A stretch of DNA of 64,000 bases from Polyodon spathula. Taxonomy: Eukaryota > Chordata > Actinopteri > Acipenseriformes > Polyodontidae. Both the position numbers and the translations under genes were made by a program. Positions 46,750 to 58,720 of the stretch are shown here, piece after piece. The notes beneath the pieces are model-generated. The model did no database searches, was not told where the DNA came from, and saw only the letters and a program-made list of their open reading frames with translations. Location of the stretch: assembly GCF_017654505.1 (NCBI RefSeq), contig NC_054535.1, positions 50,824,348 through 50,888,347 of the forward strand, read 5' to 3'. Every line of letters begins with the position of its first letter. The first letter of the stretch is position 1.

Positions 46750-49130
46750 GCCGTCATCCTCTATGCCAATTTAATCGGCCACAGCGACCACAAGAAAAAA
46801 AAAAACGGCTCAGGCCTAGCGCCCCTCTCAAGTCCCGGGCTCATCTAGTGCGGCTGCACTTGCCCTTGGTGACCGCGCTGGCTGAATCTGCTGCATACCC
46901 CGGCATCGACCGTGGTTTTCGCGCCGACCTTTAGGCTTGGAGAAACAGCGTCTACCCGACCCCGATTGACTTGGCACCAGTGTAACCATCTTCGGCGCCA
47001 CCTACAGCCCGTCGCCAACCGTGCCGACCATCAGCACCGACCTCGGCACCATTTGACTCGGCACCGACTGTTCGGCACTGACAGTGTTTTCCTCGGCAAC
47101 GATTTGACTCGGCACCGGTGAACCTCTTAAGAGCCGTCTACAGCCTGGCACTGACCACGCGAACCATCGGCAGTGACCTCTGCACCGATTGACTCGGCAC
47201 CGACCACTCAGCAGTGACAGCGCTCTTCTTGACGCCGACTGATTTGGCACCAGTGAATAGCTTTGGGGGTGTCTGCAGCCCGGCACCGACCGCGCTACCC
47301 ATTGGCACAGACCTCGGCGCAGATTGATGCTGCACCGACCACTCGATCTCGGCACTGAGCGCAGCAGGCCCGCCTACGATGCCATGTCAGTGCAGTCAAC
47401 TGGGTCCTCCGCTGGTTTCCACCAGTGCGCAACGAAGCTGCCCGGGGGAAGGTGAACCGATCCTGCGCCAGATGCTTAGGGCCATGCGGCTAAAGCACTG
47501 GCAGGTGAGCTGGACTGCTGTCCGTTCAGGAAGTTCTCAAAAAGAACAAAGCACAGCAGCCCTATCCCCAGCAGAGTCTCTCTCTCCGAGCCATGGCAGA
47601 ATGAGGTCCATGGTCCAAGGCCCTCCGCAGAGATCCTCTAGGACCTCCCCCGACACAGTGACCAGAGAGCTGTCCCTCACACCTGGGTCACCCTCCCCTT
47701 CCCCACCACCGCAGACACCTCTCAGGGGAGGCGAGATGGTCACCGGCGAGGCTGTACCGCTCGAAGGGGCGCTCACCAGGGGACATGCGGTCGCTGCGCA
47801 GGCACCGCTGTCCTTCCCCGCACAGGCACAGACGATCCCCACTGGAGTCGCCTCAGAGGCGCCCAATCTCGGCTGAGTAGCGCTTTGCTGAGCTAGCGGA
47901 AACTGTAAGGGGTCAGCAGACGGTGCTAGAAATCCTACTCAAATCGCAGGGCAGACTGCCCTCTACCATCGGGCAGCCCCAACACCCACAGTCTCGTTCC
48001 CCATCCCCAACACCTAGACCTCCTAGCCCAGACGTGCTGTCCTTCACGTGTCAAGGTCAGATGTCTCGGACCCAGCCACTTCCATCGGGCAAGCCACAGT
48101 GGGGGGCTCCTTGCCGCATGTGTTGCAGTGGGAAGAGATCCGGGAGATAATGCAGTGTGCAGCTGCAGCCATAGACATTCCCTGGCCGGCAGAGCAGGAG
48201 GGAAAGGGAAACCACTTCCTCCAGAAAAAAGGGCAAACACAGCAAGGCCTCCCTTTGTGCCAGGACTTCATTGGTGCGTTCCTCCTGGAGCAACCCAGCG
48301 TCTGCCCCCTCAGCCTCCAGAACAGCAGAGTCTCTACTGCACACTGCAGGAGTCCAAGAAGCGGGCCTAGGCACGTTCCCCACTATCGGGGACAGGGTCA
48401 CGGTATTGGTGCAATGTTCCACCTTCGCCAAGCGGGATAAGGACCCAACCTGGCTGTCTAAGCCTTGCAGGACAACGGGTGCCATGCTAAAGAAAGTGTA
48501 TCAGCAGCGCTTTCAGTTAGAGCAGCGAACTCCATGGCTATACTGGTGCTCTATCAAACCCAGTTAGCAGAGCGGTTGCAGGAAAGTTCCACAGAGACAG
48601 ACATAAGGGAGCTCCAGGTGGTGGCAAAGGTGATGACTGACCTAATGGGGGAGTTAGGCCAGGCATCAGGGAGGGCGATGGTGGCCGCATTTGTGACTGA
48701 CGCAAGCCAAGGTTGTGGAGGCAGAGAGGGTGGCATTACTGGATGTCCCCATTACACCGGGGCAGACTTTTGGGGCGACCGTCGATGTGAGCCTTGAGAG
48801 GTCCCCCAAGCCATGGAGGTCGCCTCTAAATTCTCATGCCTTCTGGCTTACCGTCAGTGCCCAAGGTGGCATTCACAGCCTGCTGGGGCAAAAGGGCTTG
48901 AACACTACCCTCCACCTCAGAGCAGACAAGCAGGCAGAGGCAGAGCTGTCAGCAAGGGACCACCGTCGGCCAGGGGTAACAGATTCTTCGGCTGGACACC
49001 GAGGCCGCGGCCTAAGAAAAACCCACCCCCTCCCAAGCCCAAGGGAGACCGCCCCTGAGGGGCCCCGGCTGCCACCAAACCCCCCCACAACCGGACTGAC
49101 CAACGGCAACGACCCATGACAAGGCTGCAC
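46750..49130 (+). pseudogene. DIRS Gag-like region (broken)
   Basis: A GC- and proline-rich stretch in which several frames stay open for 75-165 codons, none dominating. A basic start (KKKKRLRPSAPLKSRAHL near 46790-46840) and repeated CTCGGCACCGAC words (46980-47350) are seen. DIRS elements have a poorly conserved gag-like ORF here, which is the reason for the call. I see no usable domain motif and the frame is certainly shifted more than once. Confidence 0.5.
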
Positions 49131-49215
49131 CCAGGACAATGAGACACGGATACACTCTACAATTCCGCATAGGCCCACCCAACAGGAGATCGCCACTCCA
49201 ACAGAAGAACGCTGT

Positions 49216-50400
49216 ATGCTTGGTAAGTCCAAGCGATGCCCTCAGCAGCTTTTACTCCAGGTAATTCCTGGTGCCCAAGAGGGATGGCGGTTTCAGGCCA
49301 ATTCTGGACCTCAGGGTCCTCAACTTGTTCCTCAAACAGAGGAAGTTCAACATATTGACAGCACAGAGTATTCTCCAGTCCGTCCAACCGGGCGACTGGT
49401 TCACATCGATCGACCTGCAAGACGCCTACTTTCACGTCCTGATCTGTCTCAAGCACAGAAAATATCTGCGCTTCGCTTGGCATTGCGTATGAATTCTGCG
49501 TGCTGCCATTTGGCCTCTCGCTGGTGCTCCGCACATTTTCAAAGTGCATGGATGCAGCACTTGCTCCACTCAGACTGCTGAGTATTCGGATCCTGAACTA
49601 TCTGGACGATTGGCTAGTTTGTGCGCATTCCAAAGCACGCGCAGAGGGGCACACAAAACAGGTCAGGCTCTCAGAACCTCAACAGAAGAGCAACTTCTTA
49701 CCGTCTCAGTCTACAGTGTTCTTGGGGATCAAACTGAACTCTGTGAGCATGCTTGCTTCACTGTCGGAAGACAGGATTCGGTCGTTGGAGGCCACACACT
49801 CCCTATTCAGAGAGAATGCACTCCTACAGGTCAAAATATATCAAAAGTTGTTTGGGCTGATGGCAGCCGCTTCGAGAATCCTTCCAATAGGGCTGCTGAG
49901 AATGCGCCCGCTTCAAGCCTGGGTAAATGCACTCAAGGTGCACCCGGCCCAAGATAATGCTGGAAGACACTGGAGTAGTAGCTCTGTCCTGGCAATCTGT
50001 GCCATGGATCTCTCCTTGGATCCCCTCACGGAAGGGAAGTAGTCACTACAGATGCCTCCAGCTTTGGCTGAGGAGTGGTCTGTAATGGGAGAGGGATAAG
50101 AGGTCGATGGAAGTTATCACATTTTTCGTCAGCAATTAGCGCACAAACGTGCTTGTCCGGACGGACAATAACACAGTCGTAGCCTACATGAACCACCAAA
50201 GCGGCCTGCGCTCGCCAGGCCTTCACCAGGCAGCGCACAAACTCCTGTTCTGGACGCACAGAAACTTGCGTTCCATCGCGGCGGTTCACCTGCCCGTTGT
50301 GGACAACACGGCAGCAGACCTCCTGTCCAGAAGAGTTCCAGACAGCTCAGAGACTGAATCCTCAAGTGGTGAAACAGATTTGGGAGAGGTTTCATACTGA
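49216..50400 (+). pseudogene. DIRS reverse transcriptase and RNase H (frameshifted)
   Basis: One frame (49271-49492) has KRDGGFRPILDLRVLNLF and WFTSIDLQDAYFHVLI (motif A) up to YLRFAWH. A shift leads to the frame at 49500-50042 with VLPFGLSLVLRTF, the catalytic ILNYLDDWLVCAHS, VFLGIKLNSVSM and LFGLMAAASRILP. After another break, 50149-50400 encodes VRTDNNTVVAYMNHQSGLRS and VDNTAADLLSR, part of RNase H. The residues are typical of fish DIRS1 elements. The coding order is intact but the protein cannot be made as one chain. Confidence 0.9.
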
Positions 50401-50749
50401 ACGGGTCAACCTCTTTGCCACTCGTTGCCCCCTATGGTTCTCCATGTAGAGAGACTGGGCCCCCTGGGAGTAGACGTGCTAGCTTACCCCTGGCCACAGG
50501 GGCTCTTATGTGTGTTCCCTCCACTGCCATTATTACACCTGACAGTAGAGAGGATCAGGGTGGAGAGAGCACAGGTTTTGCTGGTTGCACCTAGATGACT
50601 GAGACGCCCCTGGTTTGCTCTTCTCTCTGACATGTTGGTCAGGTCAGCCGTGGCAGCTCCCGCTGCGCAAGGTCCTCCTGAGTCAAGCGGAGGGGCTATT
50701 ATGGCACCTGAACCCAGTCCAGCTCCAACTCTGGGTCTGGCTGTTGAAC

Positions 50750-51770
50750 GGAGCCGTCTATTCAGACGAGGTTTGCTTGTCTGTTAGGGCGCCGACCACG
50801 AGATCCCAGTACTCATACAAATGGAAAGTTTTCCATGACTGGTGCATTGCCGAAAGTCACAATCCTGTGACCTGCCCTATTGAGACTATATTAACCTTCT
50901 TGCAACACTTGTTTGACGCAGGAAAATCAGCATCTGCTTTGACGGTATATCTGGCAGCAATATCAGTGTGCCACGACGAAATTGACTCTGTGTCCCCTGG
51001 GGGAAATTTCCTGGCAGTGCAATTTCTTAAAGGGGCTCAGAGGCTTCGTCCTCCCATGAAAAGTATGGTCCCCAAGTGGGATCTAGAACTGGTACTGCGG
51101 GTCCTTATGGGTCCCCCATTCAAGCCCATGGCGTCAGCAGAATTGCGCCGTTTCCTTGAAGGTGGCGTTTTTAATAGCCCTTACGTCTATCAGACGAGTA
51201 AGTGAGCTTCATGCTCTGTACATTGATGACACATGTACGGCTTTCACTGGAAATGACTCGCAGGTAACATTAAGAACAAATCCAGCCTTTTTGCCAAAGG
51301 TGGTATCTCCATTCCATATTAACCAACCAGTGGTTTTGGAAACTTTCAGACCTCCCCCTCATGAGCCAGAGGAGGACCGTAGACAGCAAACGCTCTGCCC
51401 AGTTCGGGCTCTGCGCTGTTACCTGGATAGGACGGCATCCTGGAGACAGTCCAACCAGCTGTTTGTCTGCTGTGGGTCCCGCTCTAGAGGTCAGGCCCTA
51501 TCGAAGCAATGTCTAGTGCACTGGGTGGCAGATGCTATACGCTTGGCGTATGAACAGATGGACTCCCCCTTACCGGGGGACATTACGGCCCATTCTACCA
51601 GGGGCCAGGCAACTTCATGGGCTTTCCTTCATGGCGCCTCCTTAGATGAGCTATGCAATGCTGCTACATGGACAGGTAGTCAGAGATTTTCGTGTTTTTA
51701 CCGCCTTGATGTTGCAAATCGAGCGAGACCCTCTCTGAGCTCTAGAGTGTTGCAGGCGGCATGTCCTTAG
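50750..51770 (+). pseudogene. DIRS tyrosine recombinase (one frameshift)
   Basis: The first part (to about 51175) has the N-terminal SAM-like domain: TRSQYSYKWKVFHDWCI and LTVYLAAISVCHDE. The catalytic part continues in another frame from 51156, with the first Arg in ALTSIRRVSELHAL, the His-x-x-Arg in AHSTRGQATSWAFLHG and a candidate Tyr in SCFYRLDVANRA. It ends with a stop at 51768-51770. The RHRY residues all appear present; a single frameshift near 51156-51180 separates the halves. Confidence 0.9.
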
Positions 51771-51847
51771 GCGACATGTGGGCTCTGAGGCTATCGCCGT
51801 GGGGTTGTACTGTTGGTAATTTGGAGCTATGACAGCTTTGGTACAGC

Positions 51848-51940
51848 TTTCCCATTCGGTAATGGTTGTAATTCCATTGAAAGGGAATGTTAGGTTATTA
51901 CCATAACCCTGGTTCCCTGAAAGAGAATGACAAGCATTAC
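51848..51940. repeat. DIRS internal complementary region
   Basis: 51848-51888 is the reverse complement of the left terminus (46280-46320) and 51891-51940 is the reverse complement of the right terminus (52120-52171), with a few mismatches. The two halves abut. In the DIRS replication model this region aligns both ends of the RNA/cDNA to form the circle. Confidence 0.9.
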
Positions 51941-51980
51941 CCTTTGAGGTCATGTCCCCAGCTGACCTCTGGTTTCGAAG

Positions 51981-52171
51981 GAAAATGGCGATGTGCTACT
52001 GTGAGGATGTCCCTCTTCAACAGGAGGTGGGCGGGACTTCACCCTTACAGCAGGGCCCTGATGGGGCAGTTTTTTTTTATATGCTCAGTGATTGGCGGTC
52101 AGAGACGGCTCTTTCCGATTCGGTAATGGTTGTCATTCTCTTTCAGGGAACCAGGGATTGGTAATAACCTA
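51981..52171 (-). repeat. DIRS right inverted terminal repeat
   Basis: Reverse complement of the left repeat with an extra outer segment (CCCTGGTTCCCTGAAAGAG in minus orientation). Confidence 0.88.
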
Positions 52172-54128
52172 ACGTTAGATATTTACATAATAAATACATT
52201 TTCCTTTTTGTTTTGTTGTAAATTTTGTACTTGGTAGAGGTATACAGCGCTACACTAAATAAAACATTGAATACAGCACCTAGTTTACGTACTTACCATC
52301 AAATTTGTAATGTGAGTAAAAAGTTGTGTGAATAAACACACCTACAACAAAAGTACAGACGTGGGAAAAGCTTACAAAGAGGACAATGTACAATATGTGC
52401 TTATTTCTTGTAGTTTTAAAATGTTTAACTCAAGGTTTGTTCCATCGTCTCCCTTTACATTGCATGCCCTGCACATGTTAAAGGCACACTGCTGTACTGA
52501 AGGGGCGCACTCATGGGATTCACTTTTGCATTCTACACCGGGTCGGTGAAGTGAAAGGACGATTACCCAGTATGTCATTCATAAGGTTGAAGTAAGGAAA
52601 AATTGACAGATTTGTGCCACACCTGTTCTGTCTGTTTGTTTGTTTGTTTTTTTTTGTTTTGTTTTGTTTTGTTTTTTTTGCTTTAAAGTACTGTGCTTTT
52701 AAAGCTTCACATCGATGACAAACTTGATCCACTTTTCTCTCAAATCTCCCTTCATGTTTTTTTCTGCCATCCTTTTTAGCACACTTGCACATCTCTGTTT
52801 CTTGCCATTAAGCTGTTTTACCAATTTTCAGTCCTTAATAAAAGTGATGTCTCCTCATCCGACCAAAAATAACTGTTTTCTCGCACGTGCCGTCATGTTT
52901 ACTGCTGTATTTGTTATTGCTTGTGTCTGTTGTGGGTTACGTTTCATAGTTGGAATATGCTGTTTACATGGCTGTATTTTCCACTAGTAATCCGCATACT
53001 AGTGGAATATGCCACCTCCAACATTCCGAATGTGCAAAGGGAGAATATTCCTCTTCATATTCCAAATATGCTGTTTACATGTCTGAATATATGTTTGGAT
53101 TATTCAGTATTCCGAATATTACTGGCCATGTAGCACACTCGGTATGTTTACATGACAAAGCGTTTTCTGAACAATATAGTTTTTGGGAAGCTAAATCAGA
53201 AAACTGATTTTCTTAAAACTTCACTTTTCTGTGTTTTACATGAAAATCTAATAAGAATTCTGATCAATCCAACTGTATACATTGATTTAAGTATTTGAAA
53301 AACGCAGGGTATTTGCATGTGCCAGCTAAGTACTAATTGGAACAGAGCGCATCTGCAATAGAACAGAAATCGACCAAATGAATCGGGAATCGGCCTTTAC
53401 CGCATATCTTATTGTGGTACAGTGTATTACCAGTTTTGCATACATTTTTCTGAAGTGTCACTTCATTTTAAGACTGGACAACATGTGCAGTTTCATCAGC
53501 TATTAAAAATACATTCAGACTTTAACTTCTTATTAGCAGTAGTTGTAGTAGTAGTATTATCATCACAATGAATAATAGTAATAATAATAATAGAGAGTGC
53601 TTTGTATTATGTTATTCAAGAGCATAAATGTGTTGCTTTTTATGCTTATGCACCATATAACAATACATTCAATACTTACCTATAAAAAAAGGAGCGAAAA
53701 ACGTAGCTCCAGTCTATCTTGATCAGTTCTGCAGAAAACGCAGAGTGTACTTGAACACGGGATTCCCTCAGTACCGTTACAGGCCACTTTCTTTCTCTCC
53801 AAAATGAATATCTTATTATTTCTAAAAGCCGTTTTCGCACCCTGGATGCTAATGCAAGCAAACAGAAATCAGCAGTTTCAGGCTTTAATGTAATTTGCCC
53901 GCAGAAGCGGTAGAAATACCATGAGGTTTGCAACACTAAGTATTGAAGGCTTGATTTTAATTTTGGCATTTGGGGGTGTCAGTGAACGTTCAAAGAAAAG
54001 GCTGTGGATGAAGGTTTGAAGTAAGGACTGGTATTGGTATTGGGAAAGGATTGTTATGACCCATTTTTATGACACCGATTGGAGAGAGAATTTTTGGTTG
54101 ACCAGATTATCCTTTCAGAATCTCTGTG
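52172..54128. other. No gene; Harbinger-like repeat words near 52950-53220
   Basis: 52950-53220 repeats ATGCTGTTTACATG and ATATTCC words three times and may be a non-autonomous DNA element. Further on the sequence is AT-rich. No coding sequence is recognised. Confidence 0.45.
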
Positions 54129-56885
54129 ATAAGAACATAAGAAAGTTTACAAACGAGAGGAGGCCATTCGGCCCATCTTGCTCGTTTGGTTGTTAGTAGC
54201 TTATTGATCCCAAAATCTCATCAAGCAGCTTCTTGAAGGATCCCAGGGTGTCAGCTTCAACAACATTACTGGGGAGTTGATTCCAGACCCTCACAATTCT
54301 CTGTGTAAAAAAGTGTCTCCTATTTTCTGTTCTGAATGCCCCTTTTTCTAAACTCCATTTGTGACCCCTGGTCCTTGTTTCTTTTTTCAGGCTGAAAAAG
54401 TCCCTTGCGTCGACACTGTCAATACCTTTTAGAATTTTGAATGCTTGAATTAGGTCGCCACGTAGTCTTCTTTGTTCAAGACTGAACAGATTCAATTCTT
54501 TTAGCCTGTCTGCATATGACATGCCTTTTAAGCCCGGAATAATTCTGGTCGCTCTTCTTTGCACTCTTTCTAGAGCAGCAATATCTTTTTTATAGCGAGG
54601 TGACCAGAACTGCACACAATATTCAAGATGAGGTCTTACAAGTGCATTGTACAGTTTTAACATTACTTCCCTTGATTTAAATTCAACACTTTTCACAATG
54701 TATCCGAGCATCTTGTTAGCCTTTTTTATAGCTTCCCCACATTGCCTAGATGAAGACATTTCTGAGTCAACAAAAACTCCTAGGTCTTTTTCATAGATTC
54801 CTTCTCCAATTTCAATATCTCCCATATGATATTTATAATGTACATTTTTATTTCCTGCGTGCAGTACCTTACACTTTTCTCTATTAAATGTCATTTGCCA
54901 TGTATCTGCCCAGTTCTGAATCTTGTCTAGATCATTTTGAATGACCTTTGCTGCTGCAACAGTGTTTGCCACTCCTCCTACTTTTGTGTCGTCTGCAAAT
55001 TTAACAAGTTTGCTTACTATACCAGAATCTAAATCATTAATGTAGATTAGGAATAGCAGAGGACCTAATACTGATCCCTGTGGTACACCGCTGGTTACCA
55101 CACTCCATTCTGAGGTTTTTCCTCTAATCAGTACTTTCTGTTTTCTACATGTTAACCACTCCCTAATCCATGTACATGTGTTTCCTTGAATCCCAACTGC
55201 GTTCAGTTTGAGAATTAATCTTTTGTGCGGGACTTTGTCAAAAGCTTTCTGGAAATCTAAATAAACCATGTCATATGCTTTGCAATTATCCATTATCGAT
55301 GTTGCATCCTCAAAAAAATCAAGCAAGTTAGTTAGGCACGATCTCCCTTTCCTAAAACCATGTTGACTGTCTCCCAGGTTACCATATAGGTAATTTTCCA
55401 TTTTGGATCTTATTATAGTTTCCATAAGTTTGCATATAATAGAAGTCAGGCTTACTGGTCTGTAGTTACCTGGTTCAGTTTTGTTTCCCTTTTTGTGGAT
55501 CGGTATTACGTTTGCAATTTTCCAGTCTGTCGGTACCACCCCTGTGTCAAGAGACTGCTGCATGATCTTGGTTAGCGGTTTGTAAATTACTTCTTTCATT
55601 TCTTTGAGTACTACTGGGAGGATCTCATCCGGCCCAGGGGATTTGTTTATTTTAAGAGCTCCTAGTCCCTTTAACACTTCTGCCTCAGTTATGCTAAAGT
55701 TATTTAAAACTGGATAGGAACTGGATGACATGTGGGGCATGTTGTCAGTATCTTCCTTTGTAAAAACTTGTGAAAAGTAATCATTTAACATATTTGCTAT
55801 TTTTTTTTCTTCCTCTATGATTTTGCCATTTGTATCTCTTAAACATTTAATCTCCTCTTTGAATGTTCTCTTGCTGTTGTAATATTGGAAAAACATTTTG
55901 GAATTGGTTTTAGCTCCCTTAGCAATGTTCATTTCTATTTCTCTCTTGGCCTTTCTAACTTCCTTTTTGACTTGCATTTGCAGTTCTGTGTACTCTTTCT
56001 GTGTACTTTCTTTTTGGTCCTTTTTTAATGCTCTGTAAAGTGCCTTTTTTCGCTGAATATTTTTTTTAATTGATCTATTAAACCATTTTGGCAATTTAGT
56101 TTTACATTTAGATTTGTCTACTTTAGGGATATAATTGTTTTGCGCCTCTAGTACTACGTTTTTGAAGAACAACCATCCTTCTTCTGTGGGTGTTTTCTCT
56201 ATTTTACTCCAATCTACTTCTGTTAGTCTCTGTTTCATGCCTTCATAGTTTGCTTTTCTAAAATTGTAAACCTTAGCTTTAGTATTTACTTTTGGGGATT
56301 TAAAAAACACTTCAAATGAGACCATGTTGTGGTCTGAGTTTGCCAGTGGTTCTCTGACCTCTGTTTTAGTTATTCTATCTTCGTTATTTGAAAAGACTAA
56401 ATCAAGGCATGCCTCCCCTCTAGTCGGTGCCTTGACAAATTGTGTTAGGAAGCAGTCATTTGTCATTTCCACCATTTCTATTTCATCCTTCGCGCTACCC
56501 ACCGGGTTTTCCCATTTTATTTGGGGGAAGTTGAAATCCCCCATTAGTATGGCTTCTCCTTTGCTACACACATTTCTAATGTCATTGTATAACAGATTAT
56601 TGTGCTCACCGTCTGAATCTGGCGGTCTATAGCATGCTCCTATTATTATGCCTTTTGAATTTTTGTCTGTTATTCTGACCCATATTGATTCGGTTTTATT
56701 TTCTTTGTTCATGGTTAACACCTGGGCTTCAAGACTGTTTCTTATGTATAGCGCTACCCCTCCTCCTCTTCTGTCCTGCCTGTCTTTCCTATACAGTGTA
56801 TACCCACAAATATTATATTCGTCCCCATCACTCTCAGATAACCACGTTTCTGTAACACCTATCACATCATAGTTACCTGTTTCAT
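54129..56885 (-). mobile_element. CR1-type LINE, 5'-truncated, 3' end intact
   Basis: The minus-strand element ends at about 54129 with a 3' UTR of about 60 bp (CGAATGGCCTCCTCTCGTTT, then TTCTTATGTTCTTA), the standard CR1 tail. Its ORF2 is open throughout. The 5' end stops inside the endonuclease domain near 56885, as expected for truncation during target-primed reverse transcription. Confidence 0.95.
54193..56885 (-). CDS. CR1 ORF2: endonuclease (partial) and reverse transcriptase
   Basis: The 890-codon frame (numbered from 56865; open a little further upstream) has no stop. The AP-endonuclease starts late: the catalytic Glu is in VTETWLS (residues 4-10), GDFN is at 109-112 and SDH at 177-179, so about the first 40 residues of the domain are lost. 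Reverse transcriptase motifs follow: NYRPVSLTSI (467-476), motif A YLDFQKAFDKVPH (535-547), motif B SGVPQGSVLGPLL (592-604) and FADD (623-626). The C-terminus has HLEYCVQFWSPRYKKDI and WNQLPSNVVEA. The open frame suggests recent insertion. It cannot move alone because its endonuclease and ORF1 are missing. Confidence 0.95.
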
Positions 56886-56925
56886 GAGTCCCTCACACGA
56901 ATATGTAAGAAAGCCTTTACTTTTA

Positions 56926-57250
56926 AATATGAGAGTGGCAATTCTGTTGTATAAATTAGGAAGTAATTCCGAATACAGAGTAGTAGCCAATCAGTTTGGT
57001 CTGCACAAAAGTACGGTCCAAAAATTTGTGTATGTTCGTCGTAGAATTTCACCCCAGGCTTATTTGACTCCCCACAAATGAAGAGGCAATAGATATAGCT
57101 TCCTGTTCTGAGTAAATGAGTGGGATACCACAGGTCATCGGATGCATAGATGGTACCCACTACCCACATCCCCATTCTCCCTCCATGTGGTGGATACTGT
57201 GACTTCATAAATAGAAAAGGATGGGCGTCTATAATCCTGCAAGCTGTTGT
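56926..57250 (+). pseudogene. PIF/Harbinger transposase, upstream exon(s)
   Basis: Frames encode ILLYKLGSNSEYRVVANQFG and LHKSTVQKFVY (helix-turn-helix region). After stops come SGIPQVIGCIDGTHYPHP, with the first catalytic Asp, and KRMGVYNPAS (family consensus is like GW.SI..Q). Several stops and shifts are present. It is in the same orientation as the exons at 57851 and 58218 and precedes them. The CR1 insertion at 54129-56885 abuts its 5' side. Confidence 0.75.
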
Positions 57251-57516
57251 TGATGACTCATGCTGGTAAACTACATCATTAATATTAATAGTCGCTACCC
57301 TGTGTTTAATGCAACTTAGAGCAGTAAACCAGTTATTTTAGTTTATGCGAAACTTTAGTGGTCACTGCACAATCTCTTCTTTAGTGATGCCATGAAAATG
57401 TATGAAACCTTGTAACATTAGGGAACAATAGTGAAACTATATTTAAAGTAACAATTATGTTATTTTTAACACATTACTGAATGTGAATAAGGACATTTTG
57501 TGTGTGTGTGTGTTTG

Positions 57517-57522
<6 letters not shown>

Positions 57523-57569
<47 letters not shown>
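57523..57569. repeat. (TG)n(TA)n microsatellite
   Basis: TG repeats from about 57500 run into a pure TA tract, in the intron between Harbinger exons. Confidence 0.9.
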
Positions 57570-57571
<2 letters not shown>

Positions 57572-57850
57572 TAAAAAAAGTGTTTGTCAAGCACAACGTA
57601 TTTTTGTTATAGACAAATCTGTTTATAAGGTTGTGTTCCAACACAATGGCCAACACAATGCCTGTGTTAAAATTAACTCACAACATATGTTGTTCTTAAT
57701 CACACTCAGTAATGTGTTAAAAACAACACCTTTGCTCAAACCCTGTACTGCAGATTAATGCTCAATGGCATTTAATTGCCAGTTTTGCATGAGACAAACA
57801 AAAAGAAGCACAGGTGTGTTGAGTCATTTGATTTTGCTTTTTTCCTGCAG

Positions 57851-57947
57851 TTTCCGAAACATTAATTGCTCCATGCCAGGTTGTGCACATGATGCAAACT
57901 TATTAAAGAGTTCCAAAATATACCAACATTCGGATCGATTGCCCTCG
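57851..57947 (+). pseudogene. PIF/Harbinger transposase, middle exon
   Basis: A 97-nt exon with acceptor TTTCCTGCAG (ends 57850) and donor GTAAGA (57948). It encodes FRNINCSMPGCAHDANLLKS, then SKIYQHSDRLPS. PGxxHDA is the conserved segment before the second catalytic Asp in Harbinger transposases. The splice sites look intact. Confidence 0.8.
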
Positions 57948-58217
57948 GTAAGATACTAATTAGGTTAGACGTTATTGATTCAAGTTTTTCATAAAACACA
58001 CAGTGTAATTTAGTAAACGTTTATTTGTTCAATCATCTTAATAGAACACAATTATAAACAAAATATAATTAAATTGGTTCAGTGTTTACTGTATTCACTA
58101 TTTTTTTTATAATTTTACACTAGTTGTATAAAAATGACTTGCAGTATTAACATATTTACAATTATACTAATAATTATAAAAAACTAAAAGTGTTTGCAAT
58201 ATTTTTTTCTTATTCAG

Positions 58218-58720
58218 ACAGCACCCCAGAATGATTGGTGAACATGAAATTCCAGTGTTCACCCTCGGAGACCCAGCGTACCCATTACTTGAGCGGCTAA
58301 TGAAGGGGTACATCAATTCTCCCCAAATGACACCTGCACAGGAGTCAGTTAATGTTTACATGAGCTCTGCTAGGATAGTGGTAGAGATAGCATTTGGGAG
58401 GCTTCAGGCAAGATGGCGTTGTCTATCTAAGAGGAGCGATTTTCACTTCCCTATGTCATAGCCACCTGTTGTGGTCTCAATAATTTGTGCGAGAAAAGTA
58501 AAGCGTACACATCAGGGCAGTGGCTAGAAGAAATTCAGGCAGAAGAAGTGAGGCTACCAAAACCAGTTTGTCGCCACAACATCACAACAGCAGGTAGAGG
58601 CGCAGAAATTGGAGAACCCCTTACTGTCTACTTAGCTGAAAACTTCCCTCTTTGTAGTTCTATGATATGTCTGAAGACTTCAAGACTTTGGGTTGAGCAC
58701 ACCATCTACTCATTTTAATT
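58218..58720 (+). pseudogene. PIF/Harbinger transposase, last exon
   Basis: It starts after TTCTTATTCAG. The frame from 58231 reads IGEHEIPVFTLGDPAYPLLE, with the second catalytic Asp in GDPAYP. NSPQMTPAQESVNVYMSSAR and VVEIAFGRLQARWRCL follow, with the catalytic Glu. A stop after FHFPMS at 58459-58461 precedes the usual C-terminal segment; PPVVVSIICARK follows in another frame. Some C-terminal sequence is recognisable to about 58720. Together with 56926-57250 and 57851-57947 all three acidic residues exist, but the gene is broken. Confidence 0.8.

Larger units (their letters stand above)
46272..52171 (+). mobile_element. DIRS retrotransposon, nearly complete structure
   Basis: A 5.9-kb element with inverted terminal repeats: left 46272-46450, right 51981-52171. 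Shared words read from each end include GACAACCATTACCGAAT, CAATCACTGAGCATATA, CAGGGCCCTGCTGT and CTCCTGTTGAAGAGGGA. Between are a Gag-like region, reverse transcriptase with RNase H, and a tyrosine recombinase, all on the plus strand. An internal complementary region sits at 51848-51940. This is the DIRS architecture, which replicates through a circular intermediate and integrates by recombinase without target duplication. The ORFs are broken by several frameshifts. Confidence 0.93.

Noticed and set aside
47379..47876. 165-codon ORF in the DIRS region as an independent gene
   Set aside because: It lies in GC- and proline-rich DIRS DNA where most frames stay open; no domain and no support from the other copies or context.
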